From Candidatus Gallimonas caecicola (GTDB lineage: Bacteria > Bacillota > Clostridia > Christensenellales > Borkfalkiaceae): 5,195 nucleotides of DNA. Both the position numbers and the translations under genes were made by a program. Shown one piece after another: positions 1-5,195 of this stretch. The DNA is taken from positions 1 to 5,195 of the forward strand of contig CAJFNH010000099.1 in NCBI GenBank assembly GCA_904394195.1. Direction: 5' to 3'. The first letter of the stretch is position 1. Each line of letters opens with the position of its first letter. The notes below the pieces were generated by a model. That model was not told the origin of the DNA. It ran no database searches and saw only the letters and a list, made by a program, of their open reading frames with translations.

Positions 1-1132
1 GATCCTTGCCGTACAATGCGCCGACGTTGTCGGCATATTTTTTTGCCCTGTCGTACTGTTTGAGCTCCACGCCGTCGCCCGCTTCCTGGATGCGCTTTTT
101 CTGTTCGCGCGTAAGTCTGGTGGGCACTTCCACAAATACGCGGATATACAAATTGCCCGTGCCGCTGCGCGAACGGATGCCCTTGCCGCGAACGGTGAAC
201 GTGGTGCCCGACTGCGTGCCTTCGGGGATCTGATAGTCGAAGGTATCGTCCAGTCCCGGTACCTTGACGGTGCCGCCCAGCGCCGCCGTCCTGAAGGAGA
301 TGGGCAGATCGACGTACAGATCCATGCCCTTGCGCTGGAAGATGCGGTGAGGCTCGACGCGGATGACCACGATCAGGTCGCCCGGCGCGCCGCCGTCCGT
401 GCCCGCCTGGCCATAGCCGTGCTTGCGCAGATAGGAATTGGTGTCTGCTCCCGCGGGGATATCCACCTTGATATGCGTTTCGCGGCGGATGAAGCCCTTC
501 CCCTTGCAGTCGGGGCACTTTTCGGTGACGATCTTGCCCCTGCCGCCGCAATCGGGGCAGGCGCCCACGCGCACCGTTCTGCCGAACATGGTCTCCTGGG
601 CGTAACGCACCTGGCCCTTGCCGCCGCACTTGGAACAGGTGCGCATGGCAGTGCCGTCTTTGGCTCCCGTGCCCTTACAGGACGGGCACGGCTCGTTGCG
701 CGTATAGGAGATATCCTTGGTACAGCCCTTGGCTGCATCCATAAAGCTGAGCGAGAGCGTGATCTGGATATCCTCACCCGTCGTATCGCGCTGAACGGAA
801 GCGCTGCCGCCGAAGCCCTGGAAGATGCTGTCGAAGATATCGCCGAAGCCGCCGAAGCCGGAAAATCCCCCGGCTCCCGCGCCGCCCATACCGCCCATGC
901 CCCCCATGCCCGGATGAGCCTGTTCGTAGTCATACGCGGCGCGCTTCTGCTTGTCGGAGAGCACCTCGTTCGCCTCGTTGATCTCCTTGAATTTTTCCGC
1001 GGCAAGCTTGTCGCCGGGGTGAAGATCGGGGTGGTACTGCTTGACGAGCTTTTTGTACGCCGCCTTGATCTCCTCCTCCGTGGCATTTTTGCTCACGCCG
1101 AGGATCTCGTAATAATTCTTTTTCTCTGCCAT
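1..1132 (-). CDS. dnaJ: Chaperone protein DnaJ (Hsp40), type A, 3' end cut by the window edge
   Basis: Cytosolic co-chaperone that brings unfolded clients to DnaK and stimulates its ATP hydrolysis. The frame is open from the ATG at 1132 to the left edge, giving 377 residues, close to the full family length (about 375-380), so only a few residues and the stop should be missing. In order: a J-domain (about 4-70) with the HPD motif at 34-36; a Gly/Phe-rich linker (about 75-109) with three MGG repeats and a DIF motif at 98-100; a zinc-binding domain with four CxxCxGxG motifs at Cys149/152, 166/169, 192/195 and 206/209, all cysteines intact; then the C-terminal substrate-binding and dimerisation domains (motifs GDLIVVI, PEGTQSGTTF, GKGI, GNLYIRV). 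It is the third gene of the cluster, 128 bp after dnaK. The start has no clear Shine-Dalgarno sequence (only GGGT about 8 nt upstream), but residues MAEKKNYYEILGV match the usual N-terminus. Confidence 0.98.
   Translation of the reverse strand, partial: MAEKKNYYEILGVSKNATEEEIKAAYKKLVKQYHPDLHPGDKLAAEKFKEINEANEVLSDKQKRAAYDYEQAHPGMGGMGGMGGAGAGGFSGFGGFGDIFDSIFQGFGGSASVQRDTTGEDIQITLSLSFMDAAKGCTKDISYTRNEPCPSCKGTGAKDGTAMRTCSKCGGKGQVRYAQETMFGRTVRVGACPDCGGRGKIVTEKCPDCKGKGFIRRETHIKVDIPAGADTNSYLRKHGYGQAGTDGGAPGDLIVVIRVEPHRIFQRKGMDLYVDLPISFRTAALGGTVKVPGLDDTFDYQIPEGTQSGTTFTVRGKGIRSRSGTGNLYIRVFVEVPTRLTREQKKRIQEAGDGVELKQYDRAKKYADNVGALYGKD
881..907 (-). repeat. Three tandem 9-bp units encoding (Met-Gly-Gly)x3 in DnaJ
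   Basis: Read on the minus strand, three consecutive near-identical 9-base units (ATGGG-GG- pattern) encode residues 76-84 of DnaJ, MGGMGGMGG, at the start of the Gly/Phe-rich linker. Such short in-frame repeats can gain or lose units without breaking the protein. This is ordinary low complexity for the linker of this family, not a separate element. Confidence 0.6.
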
Positions 1133-1164
1133 AAGAAATTACCCGATGCTTTCGCAAAGAGAGA

Positions 1165-1205
1165 AAACGAGCCGCAGGCGGCGATCGCGCGCCGCGGCGG
1201 CGTTT
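1165..1205 (-). terminator. GC-rich stem-loop before dnaJ, possible weak terminator or attenuator
   Basis: An imperfect inverted repeat: AAACG (1165-1169) and GCCGC (1171-1175) pair with GCGGC (1194-1198) and CGTTT (1201-1205), and GGCG (1177-1180) pairs with CGCC (1190-1193) inside. On the minus strand, which is the transcribed direction of dnaK-dnaJ, the stem is followed by a pyrimidine-rich run, TTTTCTCTCTTT. This resembles an intrinsic terminator, but the U-run is interrupted and a small internal loop breaks the stem, so partial termination or a processing structure is more likely than a full stop. It lies 32 bp upstream of the dnaJ start. The role is inferred from structure only. Confidence 0.45.
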
Positions 1206-1214
1206 CCTTCCCTC

Positions 1215-1255
1215 TCACAGAATTTATCCGAGCTTTTGCCCGGATAAATTCGTGA
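1215..1255 (-). other. Strong intercistronic stem-loop just after dnaK
   Basis: A perfect 11-bp inverted repeat, GAATTTATCCG (1220-1230) and CGGATAAATTC (1241-1251), with a 10-nt spacer. The stem continues through a single bulged base (1219) with TCAC (1215-1218) pairing to GTGA (1252-1255), for 15 pairs in all; two further G-C pairs are possible inside the loop. It begins 5 nt after the dnaK stop codon. On the transcribed strand it is followed by TGTGAGAGGG, not a U-run, so it is not a classical intrinsic terminator. It may protect the dnaK 3' end or mark an RNA processing site between dnaK and dnaJ; that role is inference. Confidence 0.7.
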
Positions 1256-1260
1256 ACTCT

Positions 1261-3069
1261 TTACTGATGGAACTCGGTGTCGCCGCTGTCCGCGCCGCCG
1301 TCGGCGCCGCCCTGCGCGTTCTGCGCGTCGGCAGCCGCCTGCTGATACATCTTCTGGAAGATGGGCTGCACCTTGGACGAGAGCGCCTCATACGCGGCGT
1401 TGTACTTCTCTTCATCGTCGGCGTCCAGCTCCTTCTTCGCCTCCTCAATGGCGGCGTTCAGTTCGTTCTTTTCCTCTTCGCTGAACTTGTCGCCACCCTC
1501 CTTCATCGTCTGTTCCACAGAGAAGATGAGCCCGTCCAGCTTGTTGCGCGCCTCCACCTTGGTCTTGCGCTTCTTATCCTCTTCGGCATACTGCTCGGCT
1601 TCCTTGACCGCCTTGTTGATCTCGTCCTCCGAAAGATTGGTGGACGACGTGATGGTGATATCCGTCGACTTGCCCGTGCCCAGGTCCTTCGCCTCGACGT
1701 GCACGATGCCGTTGGCGTCGACGTCGAAGGTGACTTCGATCTGCGGCACGCCGCGGGGCGCGGGCGCGATGCCCGTGAGCATGAATCTGCCCATCGTCTT
1801 ATTGTCGCGGCAGAACTCACGCTCGCCCTGCAGGATATGGATCTCCACGCTCGTCTGATTGTCGGCCGCCGTGGAGAACACCTGGCTCTTCTTGACGGGG
1901 ATGGTCGTGTTCCTGTCGATCAGGCGGGTGAACACGCCGCCCAGCGTCTCGATGCCCAGCGAAAGAGGCATGACGTCCAGAAGCAGCACGTCCTTGACCT
2001 CGCCCGTCAGAACGCCGCCCTGAATGGCTGCGCCGATGGCGACGCACTCGTCGGGGTTGATGCCCTTGAAGGGCTCCTTGCCCGTGAGCTGTTTGACCTT
2101 TGCAACGACGCAGGGAACACGCGTCGAGCCACCGACCAGGATGACCTTGTCGATATCGTTATAGGAAAGGCCTGCGTCCTTCATGGCAAGGCGCATGGGC
2201 TCCGCCGTCTTGTCGACGAGGTCGGCAATGAGCGCCTCGAACTTCTGACGGGTGATCTCCATATTGAGGTGCACGGGACCCGCCGACGTCATGGAGATGA
2301 AGGGCAGCGAGACGGTGGTGGACATGGTGCCCGAGAGCTCGATCTTCGCCTTTTCGGCGGCCTCCTTCAGACGCTGCATCGCCATCTTGTCCTTGGTCAG
2401 GTCGACGCCGTGCTCCTTTTTGAATTCTTCCGCCATGTAGTCCATGAGCTTCTTATCAAAGTCGTCGCCGCCCAGCATGTTGTTGCCGTTGGTGGCGAGA
2501 ACTTCGAACACGCCGTCCGAGATCTCCAGGATGGAGACATCGAACGTGCCGCCGCCCAGGTCGTAGATCATGACCTTGCTGTTTTCCTTCTCCTTATCCA
2601 GCCCGTAGGAGAGCGCCGCCGCCGTGGGCTCGTTGATGATACGCAGCACGTTGAGTCCCGCGATCTTGCCCGCGTCCTTGGTCGCCTGGCGCTGTGCGTC
2701 GGTGAAGTATGCGGGGCAGGTGATGACGGCGTCCGTCACCTTGGTGCCCAAATATGCCTCTGCGTCCGCCTTGAGTTTGGAGAGGATCATTGCGGAAATT
2801 TCCTGCGGCGAATACGCCTTGTCGTCGATCTTCACCTTATAGTCGGACCCCATCTTCCGCTTGATGGAAATGACCGTCTTATCGGGGTTGGCGACCGCCT
2901 GGTTTTTGGCGACCTGTCCCACCACACGCGTGCCGTCCTTCTGGAACGCGACGACGGAAGGCGTCGTGCGCGAGCCCTCCGCGTTGGGGATGACCACGGG
3001 CTCGCCGCCCTCCATCACCGCCATGCAGGAATTTGTTGTACCAAGATCGATACCGATAACCTTTGCCAT
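1261..3069 (-). CDS. dnaK: Molecular chaperone DnaK (Hsp70)
   Basis: ATP-driven chaperone that binds exposed hydrophobic peptide segments in the cytosol; it works with DnaJ and GrpE encoded on either side. The 602-residue product is complete. The nucleotide-binding domain covers about 1-360 with the three Hsp70 signatures: IDLGTTNS (7-14), IYDLGGGTFDVSI (168-180) and VILVGGSTRVP (309-319). The hydrophobic interdomain linker is DVLLLDV (360-366). The beta substrate-binding domain follows (about 367-480), then a charged helical lid (about 480-580) and a Gly/Ala/Asp-rich tail ending DTEFHQ. It lacks the extra N-terminal segment of Gram-negative DnaKs, pointing to a monoderm host. The ATG start is set by AAGGAG 9 nt upstream and by the canonical MAKVIGIDLGTTNS start. 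Cysteines at 118, 320 and 420 sit where the family usually has Val or Ala; Cys15 is the common one. The spacing to grpE is 69 bp. Confidence 0.99.
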   Translation of the reverse strand: MAKVIGIDLGTTNSCMAVMEGGEPVVIPNAEGSRTTPSVVAFQKDGTRVVGQVAKNQAVANPDKTVISIKRKMGSDYKVKIDDKAYSPQEISAMILSKLKADAEAYLGTKVTDAVITCPAYFTDAQRQATKDAGKIAGLNVLRIINEPTAAALSYGLDKEKENSKVMIYDLGGGTFDVSILEISDGVFEVLATNGNNMLGGDDFDKKLMDYMAEEFKKEHGVDLTKDKMAMQRLKEAAEKAKIELSGTMSTTVSLPFISMTSAGPVHLNMEITRQKFEALIADLVDKTAEPMRLAMKDAGLSYNDIDKVILVGGSTRVPCVVAKVKQLTGKEPFKGINPDECVAIGAAIQGGVLTGEVKDVLLLDVMPLSLGIETLGGVFTRLIDRNTTIPVKKSQVFSTAADNQTSVEIHILQGEREFCRDNKTMGRFMLTGIAPAPRGVPQIEVTFDVDANGIVHVEAKDLGTGKSTDITITSSTNLSEDEINKAVKEAEQYAEEDKKRKTKVEARNKLDGLIFSVEQTMKEGGDKFSEEEKNELNAAIEEAKKELDADDEEKYNAAYEALSSKVQPIFQKMYQQAAADAQNAQGGADGGADSGDTEFHQ

Positions 3070-3078
3070 AATATTTTT

Positions 3079-3084
3079 CTCCTT
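3079..3084 (-). promoter_or_regulatory. Ribosome binding site of dnaK
   Basis: AAGGAG on the minus strand, 9 nt before the dnaK ATG. It is the only clear Shine-Dalgarno in the three-gene chaperone cluster; grpE and dnaJ have none as good. Confidence 0.85.
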
Positions 3085-3124
3085 ATTCTTCTCTGATGAT
3101 CTCTGAATTTGTTCTCTTTTTTTC

Positions 3125-3138
3125 AGGACGTATGTCCT
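3125..3138 (-). other. Small hairpin directly after the grpE stop
   Basis: Perfect inverted repeat AGGAC-(4 nt)-GTCCT immediately following the grpE stop codon. On the transcribed strand it is followed by GAAAAAAAG, so it is not a terminator. At 5 bp it may be chance; if real it would be an mRNA-stability or processing hairpin in the 69-bp grpE-dnaK spacer. Confidence 0.3.
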
Positions 3139-3750
3139 TTATCTGGTAACAAGCACCTGTGCGAAGCGCAGAACTTTGCCGTTCTGCTCATAGCCCTTGG
3201 CGTACACCTCTTTGACGATGCCGCTCTCCTCGCCCTCGGCGGGATCCACCGCCAGGATCGCCTCGCAGCGGGCGGCGTCAAAGGGCTCGCCGACGGGAGC
3301 GATGGGCGTGACATGTTCGCCCTCAAGCAGCTTTTCAAAGTTCTTGAGCACCATGTCGATCCCCTTTCTGGTCCCCTCGTCCGAGCACGCGGCGAGCGCA
3401 CGCTCCAGGCTGTCCGCAATGGGAAAGAGCTTGACGACGACGTCGCTGCGCCCTTCGGTATATGCCTGGGAGCGGGTGGACGCCGTGCGCTTGCGGTAGT
3501 TTTCATATTCCGCGCTGACGGAATACCACTTGCGCTTGTAGTCCTCCGCATCGGCGAGCGCCTTCGCAAGGTCTGCCTGCAGCTGTTCGCAGGTGGACTG
3601 TGCGGGCACGTTCTCCTCGGGAGCGGGCTGCTCCTGCCCGGGCGCCGTCTGACTGACGGACTCTTCGGCGGGCGCCTCCCCGGCGCCCTCGTTCCTTTTT
3701 GTTTTCTTCTCGTTCACGTCGCTACCTTCGTTTTTTTCGTCACCATTCAT
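3139..3750 (-). CDS. grpE: Nucleotide exchange factor GrpE
   Basis: Dimeric cytosolic factor that opens the DnaK nucleotide cleft, releasing ADP so that ATP binding frees the substrate. From the ATG at 3750 the product is 203 residues, normal for the family. Residues 1-52 are a charged, Pro/Glu/Ala-rich disordered arm. About 54-100 is a long helix/coiled coil (core AEYENYRKRT) used for dimerisation; 101-145 forms the helical part with LFPIADSLERAL; 146-203 is the beta-wing that contacts DnaK. The C-terminal GrpE signature is present: FDAARCEAI (157-165), then GYEQNGKVLRFAQVLV (186-201). Cys162 replaces the usual His/Met/Ala/Thr. A TTG three codons upstream (3759) could extend the frame, but neither start has a Shine-Dalgarno, so I chose the ATG. 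It heads the chaperone cluster, 113 bp from the galM stop; hrcA is absent here. Confidence 0.97.
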   Translation of the reverse strand: MNGDEKNEGSDVNEKKTKRNEGAGEAPAEESVSQTAPGQEQPAPEENVPAQSTCEQLQADLAKALADAEDYKRKWYSVSAEYENYRKRTASTRSQAYTEGRSDVVVKLFPIADSLERALAACSDEGTRKGIDMVLKNFEKLLEGEHVTPIAPVGEPFDAARCEAILAVDPAEGEESGIVKEVYAKGYEQNGKVLRFAQVLVTR

Positions 3751-3821
3751 ATAAAACAATTCGGCGGAAATTAAACATCATTTACAAATTTTTTCCCGAA
3801 ATTCTTTTGTTGGCAGAACAG
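3751..3821 (-). promoter_or_regulatory. AT-rich leader that should hold the grpE-dnaK-dnaJ promoter
   Basis: About 70 AT-rich bases lie between the galM terminator and grpE, so the cluster's nearest promoter must be here unless transcription reads through. I see no convincing -35/-10 pair; TTTAAT (minus strand, 3775-3770) is a possible -10 without a matching -35. There is no CIRCE dyad and no CtsR-type heptad repeat. A weak dyad, ACAAA (3784-3788) against TTTGT (3806-3810) with AATTT/AAATT inside it, could be an operator or chance. No Shine-Dalgarno precedes the grpE ATG. Confidence 0.35.
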
Positions 3822-3850
3822 AAAAACCCCCGCTCGGCGGGAGCGGGGGT
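3822..3850 (-). terminator. Intrinsic terminator of galM
   Basis: A perfect 10-bp stem, ACCCCCGCTC (3826-3835) and GAGCGGGGGT (3841-3850), with a 5-nt loop. On the minus strand it is followed by a T-run (TTTTT, then CTGTTCTG). It lies 13 bp after the galM stop codon and should separate galM transcription from the chaperone cluster. The plus-strand side has no U-run, so it acts in one direction. Confidence 0.92.
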
Positions 3851-3863
3851 CCGTATGCAATCT

Positions 3864-4904
3864 TTACTGCACGATATCGAACTGATAGGAAGCGGTGAAC
3901 TCGTAGTTCTCGCCGGGGGAAAGGATGGAACTGCCCAGCGCGGCATATTCGGGTACATTGACGTTGTTGGGGATCGCCTGCGTCTCCAGGCAGAAGCCTG
4001 CGCGCGCGCCGTAATAGGCGCTCTTGCCCTGTTGCTTCAGCCCGTTGCCCGCGTAGAACTGCACGGCGGGCATATCGGTGCGGCAGGTCATGCGGATGCC
4101 CGTCTTGGGGCTCCGGACCACGGCGTACTTCGTATAGACGCCGCATTTGTTCTTCAGGATATGGCAGTGGTCGTATCCGCCGCCCTGCTTCAGGTCGACG
4201 TCGTCCGCATCGATGTCCCGCCCGATGGGCTTGGGCGTGTTGAAATCGAAGGGCGTGCCCGCCACCTTTTTAAAGCCGCCCACGGGGATCATTGTAGGAT
4301 CGGTAGGCGTGATCTCGTCACAGTCGATCCAAAGGATATTGTCGAGCGCGGAGCCGTCCCCCTCTCCGTTCAGATTGAAATAGGCGTGGTTGGTCAGATT
4401 GACCGCCGTCTTCTTGTCCGTGGTCGCCGAATAGTGGATGCGCAGCTCGCCGTTTTCAAAGATATACGTCACGCGCACCGCAAGCGTGCCGGGATAGTTC
4501 TCCTCGCCGTCAGGCGAGAGGATGGAGAGGCGCAGCTCGTCCCCCACCACTTCATGCTTCCAGATCTTTTTGTTGAAGCCGTTCTTTCCGCCGTGCAGGT
4601 GATTGCCGCGGTCGTTGCAGTAGAGCTGATAGGTCACTCCGTCGATGGTGAGCAGCCCCTTGCCGATGCGGTTGCCGAATCTGCCGATGAGCGCGCCCAG
4701 GTAGCCGCCGTTGTTCTCATATCCCGCCACGTCGTTGTAGCCGAGGATGACGTCGGTGGGCGTGCCGTTTTTATCGGGCACTACAAGGCTTTGCACGATG
4801 CCGCCGTAATTGAGAACAGTCGCCCGGTACGCCTTGTCCGTAAAATCGAACGCGAGCACTTCCTGTCCGTCTTTGGTTTTGCCGAATACCCTTGTTGTGA
4901 TCAT
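3864..4904 (-). CDS. galM: Aldose 1-epimerase (mutarotase)
   Basis: Interconverts the alpha and beta anomers of galactose, glucose and related aldoses, feeding the alpha form to galactokinase and the Leloir pathway. The complete product has 346 residues, typical for the family; no signal peptide is seen, so it is cytosolic. Family motifs in order: ATVLNYGGIVQSL (28-40), GRFGNRIG (74-81), HLHGGKNGF (102-110) with substrate-binding His104, NLTNHAYFNL (169-178) with the likely catalytic acid His173, YDHC (244-247) with Asp245, and GFCLETQAIPN (303-313) with the likely catalytic base Glu307. The ATG start is fixed by AGGAGGA 6 nt upstream. It has its own promoter and terminator and no sugar-utilisation gene beside it in the window, so it is probably monocistronic. 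Other aldose substrates (xylose, arabinose) cannot be excluded. Confidence 0.96.
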   Translation of the reverse strand: MITTRVFGKTKDGQEVLAFDFTDKAYRATVLNYGGIVQSLVVPDKNGTPTDVILGYNDVAGYENNGGYLGALIGRFGNRIGKGLLTIDGVTYQLYCNDRGNHLHGGKNGFNKKIWKHEVVGDELRLSILSPDGEENYPGTLAVRVTYIFENGELRIHYSATTDKKTAVNLTNHAYFNLNGEGDGSALDNILWIDCDEITPTDPTMIPVGGFKKVAGTPFDFNTPKPIGRDIDADDVDLKQGGGYDHCHILKNKCGVYTKYAVVRSPKTGIRMTCRTDMPAVQFYAGNGLKQQGKSAYYGARAGFCLETQAIPNNVNVPEYAALGSSILSPGENYEFTASYQFDIVQ

Positions 4905-4910
4905 ACTCTT

Positions 4911-4917
4911 TCCTCCT
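4911..4917 (-). promoter_or_regulatory. Ribosome binding site of galM
   Basis: AGGAGGA on the minus strand, 6 nt before the galM ATG. A strong Shine-Dalgarno that fixes the start. Confidence 0.9.
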
Positions 4918-4919
4918 GC

Positions 4920-4931
4920 GGCGCATGCGCC
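4920..4931. promoter_or_regulatory. 12-bp perfect palindrome in the galM 5' leader
   Basis: GGCGCATGCGCC is self-complementary and lies between the predicted galM transcription start (about 4939) and its ribosome binding site. That is a plausible place for an operator or a small leader structure. In GC-rich DNA a palindrome of this size could be chance; no regulator binding site is recognised. Confidence 0.35.
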
Positions 4932-4945
4932 CCTTGATCTCCCCT

Positions 4946-4974
4946 ATTATATCACGCGTGCGGGCAAATGTAAA
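4946..4974 (-). promoter_or_regulatory. Sigma-A type promoter of galM
   Basis: On the minus strand, TTTACA (-35, 4974-4969) is separated by exactly 17 bp from a perfect TATAAT (-10, 4951-4946). The predicted transcription start is near 4939, giving a leader of about 35 nt before the galM ATG. AT-rich sequence just upstream (about 4975-4990) could act as an UP element. This is the best promoter in the window. Confidence 0.85.
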
Positions 4975-4992
4975 TATTTTTGTAAAAATTAC
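4970..4992. promoter_or_regulatory. AT-rich dyad between galM and the deacetylase gene
   Basis: ATTTTT (4976-4981) and AAAAAT (4984-4989) form an inverted repeat, flanked by GTAA (4970-4973) and TTAC (4989-4992) as an imperfect outer arm. It overlaps the galM -35 hexamer and lies just upstream of the divergent deacetylase gene, so a protein bound here could affect both. It may also simply be an UP element or AT-rich promoter DNA. No clear plus-strand promoter for the deacetylase was found in this interval. Confidence 0.3.
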
Positions 4993-5005
4993 CCAAACTT
5001 CAGGC

Positions 5006-5195
5006 ATGCAGAAAAAATACGTTCCGCTCGTGGTATTCCTTGTTGCCCTGTTGGTGTTCGCAGCACATATGGGCGCGCGCGCCGTTCTTGCGGAGCCCGC
5101 ATTCACCTATGCGCAGGAAAAGCGCATCTATCTCACCTTTGACGACGGACCGAGCACCGTGGTCACGGGCCGCGTGCTGGACATTCTCAAACGGG
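5006..5195 (+). CDS. Secreted polysaccharide deacetylase (NodB/CE4 family), 5' part only
   Basis: The open frame from the ATG at 5006 runs off the right edge; 63 residues are visible. Residues 3-4 are lysines, followed by a hydrophobic stretch at about 6-20 and a likely signal peptidase site after AVLA (26-29), so the protein should be exported. The mature part begins the NodB deacetylase fold with IYLTFDDGPS (41-50); the family uses the two aspartates (46 and 47) as catalytic base and metal ligand. VLDILK (57-62) matches the helix that follows in this family. Members remove acetyl groups from peptidoglycan, chitin-like or other N-acetylated glycans; the substrate cannot be told from this fragment. 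The gene diverges from galM with a 101-bp gap. The start lacks a proper Shine-Dalgarno: AGG sits only 1 nt before the ATG. A lipoprotein form is unlikely because no lipobox cysteine is seen. Confidence 0.9.
   Translation, partial: MQKKYVPLVVFLVALLVFAAHMGARAVLAEPAFTYAQEKRIYLTFDDGPSTVVTGRVLDILKR

Noticed and set aside
881..907. Short tandem repeat as a possible mobile or CRISPR-like repeat
   Set aside because: It is an in-frame 9-bp codon repeat encoding Met-Gly-Gly in the DnaJ linker, with no spacers or flanking signals.
373..1086. 237-residue minus-strand ORF within dnaJ
   Set aside because: Out-of-frame reading of dnaJ, Arg/Ser/Ala-rich. The true dnaJ frame has the J-domain and all four zinc motifs and stays open to the window edge.
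930..1157. Possible upstream start or frameshift for dnaJ (ATG at 1157)
   Set aside because: This ATG is in a different frame and does not fuse to the J-domain; the in-frame ATG at 1132 gives the canonical DnaJ N-terminus without a frameshift.
347..1255. 302-residue plus-strand ORF
   Set aside because: Antisense shadow of dnaJ plus the dnaK-dnaJ spacer; Ala/Arg/Leu-rich with no recognisable motif.
1252..3096. 614-residue plus-strand ORF
   Set aside because: It lies entirely opposite dnaK, which is unmistakable on the minus strand. It reads as low-complexity Arg/Leu/Asp/Val/His-rich sequence with no domain I recognise, and has no ribosome binding site.
3109..3774. 221-residue plus-strand ORF opposite grpE
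   Set aside because: Antisense shadow of grpE; no ribosome binding site and no recognisable domain.
4850..4862. AGCACTT resembling half of a CIRCE element
   Set aside because: It lies inside the galM coding region and has no matching GAGTGCTAA arm at the right spacing.
3699..4937. 412-residue plus-strand ORF
   Set aside because: Antisense shadow of galM that also crosses the galM terminator and the grpE leader; no family motifs.

Overview
The window looks like chromosomal DNA from a GC-rich, monoderm-type bacterium, most likely a member of the Bacillota/Clostridia. The DnaK here lacks the segment of roughly 20-25 residues that Gram-negative DnaKs carry in the N-terminal quadrant of the ATPase domain. 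The gene order grpE-dnaK-dnaJ, the aldose 1-epimerase and the short secreted polysaccharide deacetylase all fit this group. I cannot name a genus.

Layout, right to left on the minus strand: galM (aldose 1-epimerase, 3864-4904) has its own near-consensus promoter and a strong intrinsic terminator. It is followed by the chaperone cluster grpE (3139-3750), dnaK (1261-3069) and dnaJ (1-1132, running off the left edge with nearly all of the protein visible). On the plus strand, diverging from galM, is the start of a secreted NodB-type polysaccharide deacetylase (5006 to the right edge). No gene-free stretch exceeds 130 bases.

The three chaperone genes encode one machine. DnaJ delivers substrates to DnaK and stimulates its ATPase, and GrpE exchanges ADP for ATP to release the substrate. 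The usual repressor gene hrcA is not upstream of grpE, and I found no CIRCE operator (TTAGCACTC-N9-GAGTGCTAA) in the window, so how this cluster is heat-regulated cannot be seen here. The dnaK-dnaJ spacer holds two strong inverted repeats. One is a perfect 11-bp stem, extendable to 15 bp, just after the dnaK stop. The second is a GC-rich stem followed by a pyrimidine-rich run on the transcribed strand. Together they may set dnaJ expression relative to dnaK.

Overall this is a conserved housekeeping region. I see no evidence of a novel system, mobile element, CRISPR array or RNA gene. The points worth a second look are the dnaK-dnaJ spacer, the absent HrcA/CIRCE control, extra cysteines in DnaK and GrpE, and the regulatory region between galM and the deacetylase.
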